Below, one piece after another: positions 55,909 through 64,000 of a stretch of 64,000 nt of DNA (position 1 is its first letter; every line of letters begins with the position of its first letter). The translations under genes and the position numbers were made by a program. The stretch covers positions 8,719,127-8,783,126 of the forward strand of contig OX422185.1 of assembly GCA_949130485.1 (NCBI GenBank). Direction: 5' to 3'. The notes under the pieces were generated by a model that saw nothing but the letters and a program-made list of their open reading frames with translations, searched no databases and had not been told where the DNA came from. Origin of the DNA: Agelas oroides. Its lineage: Eukaryota > Porifera > Demospongiae > Agelasida > Agelasidae.

Positions 55909-58900
55909 TACTACATTGTACCATGGCTCTTCTTGACTCTACTTGACTCTCCTACACTCTCCCATTGCTCTACTTGGCTGTACTTGGCTCTACTACACCC
56001 TAACATGGCTCTACTTGGCTCTACTTGACTCTACTACACACTACCATGGCTCTACCTGGCTCTACGTTACTCTACTACACTCTACCATGGCTCTACTTCA
56101 CTCTAGTACACTCTACCATGGCTCTACTCCATTGTATATCATGCATCTACTTCACACTACATGACTCAACTACATTCTACCATGGCTCTACTTGAATCTA
56201 CTACACTCTACCATGGCTCAACTTGGCTCTACTTGACTCTACTACACTCTACCATGGCTCTACTCCATTGTACCATGGCTCAACTTGACACTACATGATT
56301 CTACTGAATTCAACCATGGCTTTTCTTGAGTCTACTTGACTCTCCTACACTCTACCATTGCTCTACTTGGCTCTACTACACTCTACCATGGCTCTACGTG
56401 GCTCTACTTGACTCTACTACACTCTACCATTGCACTACTTGGCTCTACTTGACTCTACTACATTCTACCATGGTTCTACTTGACTCTACTACACTATATC
56501 ATTGCTAGACCTGGCTCTACTTGTCTCTACTACACTCTATCTTGGCTCTACTATATCCTACCATGGATCCACGTGACTCTACTTGACTCTACTACATTCT
56601 ACCATGGGTCTATCTGGTTCTATTACATTCTACCATGGCTCTACTTGACTCTACATGACTCTACTTCATTCTACCATGGCTCGACTTGAGTCTACTTGCT
56701 TCTACTTTACTCTACTACACTCTACCATGGCTCTACTTGTCTCTACGTGACTGTACTACACTCTACCATGTCTCTACTACATTCTACCATGGCTCCACGT
56801 GACTCTACTACATTCTACGATAGCTCTACTTGACTCTGTATACCTCTAATACATTCTACTATGGCTCTGCTTGACTCTACTTGACTGTAGTACACACTAC
56901 CTTGGCTGTACTACATTCTACCATGGCTCCACTTGACTCTACTTGACTCTACTGCATTCTACCATGGCTCTACTTGACTCTACTTGCGTCTTCTACATTC
57001 TGCTGCCGTGGCTCTACTTGAGTCTACTTGACTGTACTACACTCTACCTTGGCTCTACTCCATTGTACCATGGCTCTACTTGACACTATATGACTCTACT
57101 ACATTCTACCATGGCTCTACTTGACTCTACTACACACTACGATGCCTCTACTTGGCTCTACTTGACTCTTCTACACCCTACCATGGCACTACTTGGCTCT
57201 ACTTGACTCTACTACACTCTACCATGTCTCTACCTCATTCTACCATGGCTCCACTTGACTCTACAGGACTCTACTACATTCTACCATAGCTCTACTTGAT
57301 TATGTATGCCTCTACTATATTCTACCATGGCTCTACTTGACGCTACTTGACTGTACTACACTCTACCTTGGCTCTACTACATTCTACCATGGCTCCACGT
57401 GACTCTACCTGGCTACATGCTACCGTGGCTCTACCTGGCTCTACATAACTCTACTCCATTGTACCATGGCTTTACTTGACACTACATGACTCTACTACAT
57501 TGTACCATGGCTCTACTTGACTCTAGTACACTCTACGATGGCTCTACTTGGCTCTACTTGACTCTACTACACTACACCATTGCTAGTGCTGGCTCGATAC
57601 TTGTCTACTACACTCTACCTTTGCGCTACTACATCCTACCATGGATCCACGTGACTGAACTTGACTCTACTACACTCTACCATGGCTCTACCTGGCTCTA
57701 CTACATTCTACCATGGCTCTACTTTGCTCTACTTGAGTTCACTACACTCTACCTTGGCTCTACTTGGCTCTACTTGACTCTACTAAACTCTACCATGGCT
57801 CTACTTGGCTCTATGTGATGCTACTACAGTCTACCATGACTCTACTTGGATGTACTTGACTCCACTACATTCTACCATAGTTCTACTTGTCTCTATATGA
57901 CTCTACTGCATTCTACCATAGCTCTACTTGTCTCTGTATGCGTCTACAACATTCTACCATGGCTCTTCTTGACTCTGCTTGACTCTCCCACACTCTCACA
58001 TTGCTCTACTTGGCTCTACGTGGCTCTACTACAGTCTACCATGGCTCTACTTGACTCTACTTGACTCTACTACACTCTACCATGGCTCTACTTGACTCTA
58101 CTTTACTCTACTACATTCTGCCATGGCTCTACTTGACTCTACTTGACTGTACTACACTCTACCTTGGCTCTACTGAATTGTACCATGGCTCTACTTGACA
58201 CTACATGACTCTACTACATTCTACCATGGTTCTACTTGACTCTACTACACTATATCATTGCTAGACCTGGCTCTACTTGTCTCTACTACACTCTATCTTG
58301 GCTCTACTATATCCTACCATGGATCCACGTGACTCTACTTGACTCTACTACATTCTACCATGGGTCTATCTGGTTCTATTACATTCTACCATGGCTCTAC
58401 TTGACTCTACATGACTCTACTTCATTCTACCATGGCTCGACTTGAGTCTACTTGCTTCTACTTGACTCTACTTTACTCTACCATGGCTTTTATTGGCTCT
58501 ACTTCAGTCCACTACACCCTAACTTCTCTACTTGGCTCTACGTGACTGTACTACACTCTACCATGGCTCTACTTGGCTCTACTTGACTCTACTACACTCT
58601 ACCATGGCTCTACTTGACTCTACTTGCGTCTTCAACGTTCTTCTGCCATGGCTCTACTTGACTCTACTTGAGTGTACTACACTCTACCTTGGCTCTACTC
58701 CATTGCACCATGGCTCTACTTGAACACTACATGACTCTACTACATTCTACCATCGCTCTACTTGACTCTACTACACACTACGATGCCTCTACTTGGCTCT
58801 ACTTGACTCTTCTACACTCTACCATGGCACTACTTGGCTCTACTTGACTCTACTACACTCTACCATGTCTCTACTTCATTCTACCATGGCTCCACTTGAC

Positions 58901-61900
58901 TCTACAGGACTCTACTACATTCTACCGTAGCTCTACTTGACTGTGTATGCCTCTACTACATTCTACCATGGCTCTACTTGACGCTACTTGACTGTACTAC
59001 ACTCTACCTTGGGTCTACTACATTCTACCATGGCTCCACGTGACTCTACCTGGCTACATGCTACCGTGGCTCTACCTGGCTCTACATGACTCTACTATAC
59101 ACTCTACCATGGCTCTACTCCATTGTATCATGGCTCTACTTGACACTACATGACTCTACTACATTCTACCATGGTTGTATTTGACTCTACTACACTCTAC
59201 GATGCCTCTACTTGGCTCTACTTGAATCTACTACACTATATCATTGCTAGACCTGGCTCTACTTGTCTCTACTACACTCTACCTTGGCTCTACTACATCC
59301 TACCATGGATTCACGTGACTCTACTTGACTTTACTACACTCCACCATGGGTCTACCTGGTACTATTACATTCTACCATGGCTCTACTTGACTCTACATGA
59401 CTCTACTACATTCTACCACGGCTCGACTTGACTTTACTTGCCTCTACTTGACTCTACTTCACTCTACCATGGCTCTATTTGGCTCTACTTCAGTCCACTA
59501 CACCCTATCTTCTCTACTTGGTTCTATGTGACTGTACTACACTCTACCATGCCTCTACTTGGCTCTACTTGACTCTACTACACTCTACCATGGCTCTACT
59601 CCATTGTACCATGGCTCTACTTGACACTACATGACTCTACTACATTCTACCATGGCTCTACTTTACTCTACTACACTCTACGATGGCTCTACTTTGCTCT
59701 ACTTGATTCTACTACACTATATCGTTGCTAGACCTGGCTCTACTTGTCTCTACTACACTCTACCTTGGCTCTACTACATCCTACAATGGATCCAGGTGAC
59801 TCTACTTGACTCTCCGACACTCTACCATGGCTCTACCTTGCTCTACTACATTCTACCATGGCTCTACTTGACTCTACATGACTCTACTACATTCTATCTG
59901 ACTCTACTACACACTACCATGGATCTACTTGGCTCTACTTGAGTCCACTACACTCTACCTTGGCTCTACTTTGCTCTACTTGACTCTACTACACTCTACC
60001 ATGACTCTACTCCATTGTATATCATGGCTCTACTTCACAATAAATTACTCTACTACATTCTACCATGGCTCTACTTGACTCTACTACACTCTACCATGGC
60101 TCTACTCCATTGTACCATGGCTCTACTTGACACTACATGACTCTACTACATTCTACCATGGCTCTACTTTACTCTACTACACTCTACGATGGCCCTACTT
60201 TGCTCTACTTGATTCTACTACATTATATCGTTGCTAGACCTGGCTCTACTTGTCTCTACTACACTCTACCTTGGCTCTACTACATCCTACCATGGATCCA
60301 GGTGACTCTACTTGACTCTCCGACACTCTACCATGGCTCTACCTTGCTCTACTACATTCTACCATGGCTCTACTTGACTCTACATGACTCTACTACATTC
60401 TACCTGACTCTACTACACACTACCATGGATCTACTTGGCTCTACTTGAGTCCACTACACTCTACCTTGGCTCTACTTTGCTCTACTTGACTCTACTACAC
60501 TCTACCATGACTCTACTCCATTGTATATCATGGCTCTACTTCACAATAAATTACTCTACTACATTCTACCATGGCTCTACTTGACTCTACTACACTCTAC
60601 CATGGCTCTACTCCATTGTACAATGGCTCTACTTGACACTACATGATTCTACTGAATTCTACCATGGCTGTTCTTGACTCTACTTGACTCTCCTACACTC
60701 TACCATTGCTCTACTTGGCTCTACTACACTCTACCATGGCTCTACGTGGCTCTACTTGACTGTACTACACTCTACCATGTCTCTAGTACATTCTACCATG
60801 GCTCCACGTGACTGTACGTGACTCTACTATATTCTACTATGGCTCTTCTTGACTCTACTTGACTCTCGTACACTCTCCCATTGCTCTACTTGGCTCTACT
60901 TGACTGTACTACACTCTACCATGGCTCTACCTGGCTCTACTACATTCTACCATGGCTCTACTTTGCTCTACTTGAGTCCACTACACTCTACCTTTGCTCT
61001 ACTTGGCTCTACTTGACTCTACTAAACTCTACCATGGCTCTATTTGGCTGTATGTGACTCTACTACAGTCTACCATGACTCTACATGGATCTACTTGACT
61101 CTACTACATTCTACCATAGTTCTACCTGCCTCTATATGACTCTACTGCATTCTACCATAGCTCTACTTGAGTCTGTATGTCTCTACTACATTCTACCATG
61201 GCTCTTCTTGACTGTACTTGACTCTCCCACACTGTCACATTGCTCTAATTGGCTCTACTTGGCTCTACTACACTCTACCATGGCTCTAGTTTGCTCTACT
61301 TGACTCTACTACACTCTACCATGGCTCTACTTGACTCTACTTGACTGTACTACACTCTACCTTGGCTCTACTCCATTGTACCATAGCTCTACTTGACACT
61401 ACATGACTCTACTACATTCTACCATGGTTCTACTTGACTCTACTACACTCTACGATGCCTCTACTTGGCTCTACTTGACTCTACTACACTATATCATTGC
61501 TAGACCTGGCTCTACTTGTCTCTAGTACACTCTACCTTGGTTCTACTACATTCTACTATGGATCTATGTGACTCTACTTGACTCTACTACACTCTACTAT
61601 GCCTCTACCTGGTTCTATTACATTCTACCATCGCTCTACTTGACTCTACATGACTCTACTACATTCTACCATGGCTGTACTTGACTCTTCTTGACTCTAC
61701 TTCACTCTACCATGGCTCTACTTGGCTCTACTTCAGTCCACTACACCCTACCTTCTCTACTTGGCTCTACGTCACTGTACTACACTCTCTACGGGACTCT
61801 ACGTGACTCTACTGCATTCTACCATAGCTCTACTTGACTCTGTATACCTCTACTACATTCTACCATGGCTCTACTTGACTGTACTTGACTCTACTACATT

Positions 61901-63924
61901 CTGCCTTGGCTCTACTTGACTCTACTTGTCTGTACTACACTCTACCGTGGCTCTACTACATTCTATACTTGGCTCTACTTGACTCTACTAAACTCTACCA
62001 TGGCTCTACTTGGCTCTATGTGACTCTACTACAGTCTACCATGCCTCTACTTGGATGTACTTGACTCTACTACATTTTACCATAGTTCTACTTGTCTCTA
62101 TATGACTCTACTGCATTCTACCATTGCTCTACTTGACTCTGTATGCCTCTACTACATTCTACCATGGCTCTTATTGACTCTACTTGACACTCCTACACTC
62201 TCCCATTGCTCTACTTGGCTCTACTTGGCTCTATTATAATCTACCAAGGATCTACTTGGCTCTACTTGACTCTACTACACCCTACCATGGCTCTACTTGA
62301 CTCTACTACACTCTACCATGGCTCTACTTGACTCTACTGGACTGTACTACACTCAACCTTGGCTCTACTCCATTGTACCATGGCTCTACTTGACACTACA
62401 TGACTCTACTACATTCTACAATGGTTCTACTTGAGTCCACTACACTCTACATTAGCTCTACTTGGCTCTACTTGACTCTACTACACTCTACCATGGCTCT
62501 ACTTCACACTACATGAATCTACTACATTCTACCATGGCTCTACTTGACTCTACTACACTTTACCATGGTTCAACTTGGCTCTACTTGACTGTACTACACT
62601 CTACCATGGCTCTACTCCATTAACCATGGCTCTACTTGACACTACATGATTCTACTAAATGCTACCACGGTCTTCTTGACTCTACTTGACTCTCCTACAC
62701 TCTAACATTGCTCTACTTGGCTCTACTGCACTCTACCATGGCTCTACGTAGCTCTACTTGACTCTACTACACTGTACTATGTCTCTACTACATTCTACCA
62801 TGGCTCCACATGACTCTACGTGACTCTACTACATTCTACCATAGCTCTACTTGACTCTACTTGACTCTCCTACACTCTCCCATTGCTCTACTTGGCTGTA
62901 CTTGGCTCTACTACACTCTAACATGGCTCTACTTGGCTCTACTTGACTCTACTACACACTACCATGGCTCTACCTGGCTCTACGTGACTCTACTACACTC
63001 TACCATGGCTCTACTTGACTCTACTACACTCTACCATGGCTCTACTCCATTGTATATCATGGCTCTACTTCACACTACATGACTCTACTACATTCTACCA
63101 TGGCTCTACTTGAATCTACTACACTCTACCATGGCTCAACTTGGCTCTACTTGACTCTACTACACTCTACCATGGCTCTACTCCATTGTACCATGGCTCT
63201 ACTTGACACTACATGATTCTACTGAATTCGACCATGGCTTTTCTTGAGTCTACTTGACTCTCCTACACTCTACCATTGCTCTACTTGGCTCTACTACACT
63301 CTACCATGGCTCTACGTGGCTCTACTTGACTCTACTACACTCTACCATTGCACTACTTGGCTCTACTTGACTCTACTAAACTCTACCATGTCTCTACTAC
63401 ATTCTACCATGGCTCCACGTGACTCTACGTGACTACTACATTCTACCATAGCTCTACTTGTCTCTGTATGCCTCTACTACATTCCACCATAGCTCGACGT
63501 GACGCTACTTTCCTCTACTACATTCTGCCATGACTCTACTTGACTCTACTTGACTGTACTACACTCTACGTTGGCTCTACTACATTCTACCATGGCTCCA
63601 CGTGACTCTACTCGACTGTACTGCATTCTACCATGGATCTACCTGGCTCTACTACATTGTACTATGGCTCTACTTGGTACTACATGACTCTACTACATGC
63701 TATCGTGGCTCTACTTGGCTGTACATGACTCCACTACACTCTTCCATGGCTCTACTCCATTGTACATGGCTGTACTTGACACTACATGACTCTCCTACAT
63801 TCTAACATGGCTCTAGTTGACTCTACTCCACTCTACGATGGCTCAACTTGGCTTTACTTCACTCTACTACACTATATCATTGGTAGTCCTGGCTCTACTT
63901 GTCTACTACACTCTACCTTGGCGC
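55909..63924. repeat. Super-repeat unit U3 (8,016 bp, internally deleted)
   Basis: U3 starts with the same GGCGC / TACTACATTG join as U2 and follows the D2-type start for about 550 bp. At 56,450-56,462 it jumps to the equivalent of U2 48,441-48,453, deleting 7,359 bp. It then runs to its end at +8,009 to +8,019 bp relative to U2. It retains the 1,756 bp-duplication join (about 56,701) but little of the first copy, one complete later copy (to about 58,456) and the 506 bp pair. A 2 bp loss (CTCCATTAACCATGG, about 62,614) is specific to it. Confidence 0.9.
59572..60583. repeat. 506 bp tandem pair in U3
   Basis: This is the U3 equivalent at +8,019 bp relative to U2, with the same distinguishing differences between halves. 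A C-to-T change (ACATTATATCG for ACACTATATCG) in the second half is shared by U2 (52,203) and U3 (60,222) but not U1 (36,838). That places U2 and U3 closer to each other than to U1. Confidence 0.88.
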
Positions 63925-64000
63925 TACTACATTGTACCATGGCTCTTCTTGACTCTACTTGACTCTCCTACACTCTCCCATTGCTCTACTTGGCTGTACT
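63925..64000. repeat. Start of a fourth super-repeat unit (U4), cut by the window edge
   Basis: After GGCGC the sequence resumes TACTACATTGTACCATGG and then CTCTTCTTGACTCTACTTG, the starting order of U1, U2 and U3. Only 76 bp are visible, so the unit's length and type are unknown. The super-array continues beyond the window. Confidence 0.85.

Larger units (their letters stand above)
1..64000. repeat. Continuous short-word satellite array filling the window
   Basis: Every stretch I read parses into 10-11 bp words beginning CTCTAC or a near variant. Common words are CTCTACTTGA, CTCTACTTGG, CTCTACTACA and the 11-mer CTCTACCATGG. Three words ending in the 11-mer make a 31 bp block; four make a 41 bp block. 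The three-word consensus has 11 C, 10 T, 7 A and 3 G, so the + strand is pyrimidine-rich and G-poor. No unique insertion, transposon end or gene interrupts the array, and both window edges lie inside repeat. Satellite arrays of this size are typical of eukaryotic heterochromatin. The species and chromosomal location cannot be read from the sequence. All other entries are substructure within this one. Confidence 0.97.

Noticed and set aside
1..64000. CRISPR array
   Set aside because: There is no alternation of constant repeats with unique spacers; everything between recurrent words is more of the same word family.
1..64000. Transposon, retroelement or tRNA/rRNA gene embedded in the array
   Set aside because: I saw no interruption of the CTCTAC lattice longer than about one or two words, no terminal inverted repeats, poly-A tails or long terminal repeats, and no cloverleaf or rRNA-like sequence.
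1..64000. Telomeric repeat array
   Set aside because: No TTAGGG, TTTAGGG, TTAGG or similar G-rich runs. The G-poor + strand and the GTAGAG-led - strand do not match known telomere repeats.
1..64000. G-quadruplex, i-motif or triplex-forming tracts
   Set aside because: Runs of G or C seldom exceed three and purine or pyrimidine tracts are interrupted by A and G every few bases.

Overview
The whole 64 kb window is one uninterrupted block of satellite DNA. I find no credible protein gene, tRNA, rRNA, CRISPR array, transposon or unique-sequence island. The sequence is built from 10-11 bp words that nearly all begin with CTCTAC or a one-base variant. The commonest words are CTCTACTTGA, CTCTACTTGG, CTCTACTACA and the 11-mer CTCTACCATGG. 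They join into about 31 bp and 41 bp blocks, each normally closed by the 11-mer. This architecture points to a eukaryotic heterochromatic array (pericentromeric, subtelomeric or interstitial). The sequence alone does not identify the species or the chromosomal position.

Above the words are several further levels. Marked variant words (for example the TATATCATTGCTAG, GCGCTACTACA and CTTGCGTCTTC words) recur in fixed order and define higher-order repeats (HORs) of roughly 1.4-1.8 kb. The left part (1 to about 26.9 kb) is an older mosaic. Blocks at 1-8.5 kb are paralogous to blocks at 18.3-24 kb. There are tandem HOR copies at 2,941-5,817 and 11,740-16,155, and many small local duplications (41, 51 and about 392 bp).

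The right part (26,931-64,000) is a young tandem super-array: U1 (26,931-40,540; 13,610 bp), U2 (40,541-55,908; 15,368 bp), U3 (55,909-63,924; 8,016 bp) and the first 76 bp of U4. Where aligned by eye, U1, U2 and U3 differ by only a few substitutions per kb. U2 equals U1 plus an internal 1,756 bp tandem duplication. U3 keeps that duplication junction but lacks 7,359 bp. Nested inside are a 506 bp tandem pair, a 1,098/1,080 bp pair and a 51 bp pair. The breakpoints I could examine keep the CTCTAC register and carry short shared words, as expected of unequal exchange or replication-slippage repair.

Many short open frames exist on the + strand and none of comparable length on the - strand. This follows from repeat arithmetic, not coding: 31 + 41 = 72 nt is divisible by three, while two successive 31-mers bring TGA into frame; on the - strand, TAG recurs every 10-11 bp and closes all three frames.

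The most interesting properties are TpA steps phased at 10/10/11 bp (close to the DNA helical repeat), the strongly C/T-rich + strand, and the readable order of nested amplification events. Boundaries are by eye, usually within 10-20 bp; no identity percentages were computed.
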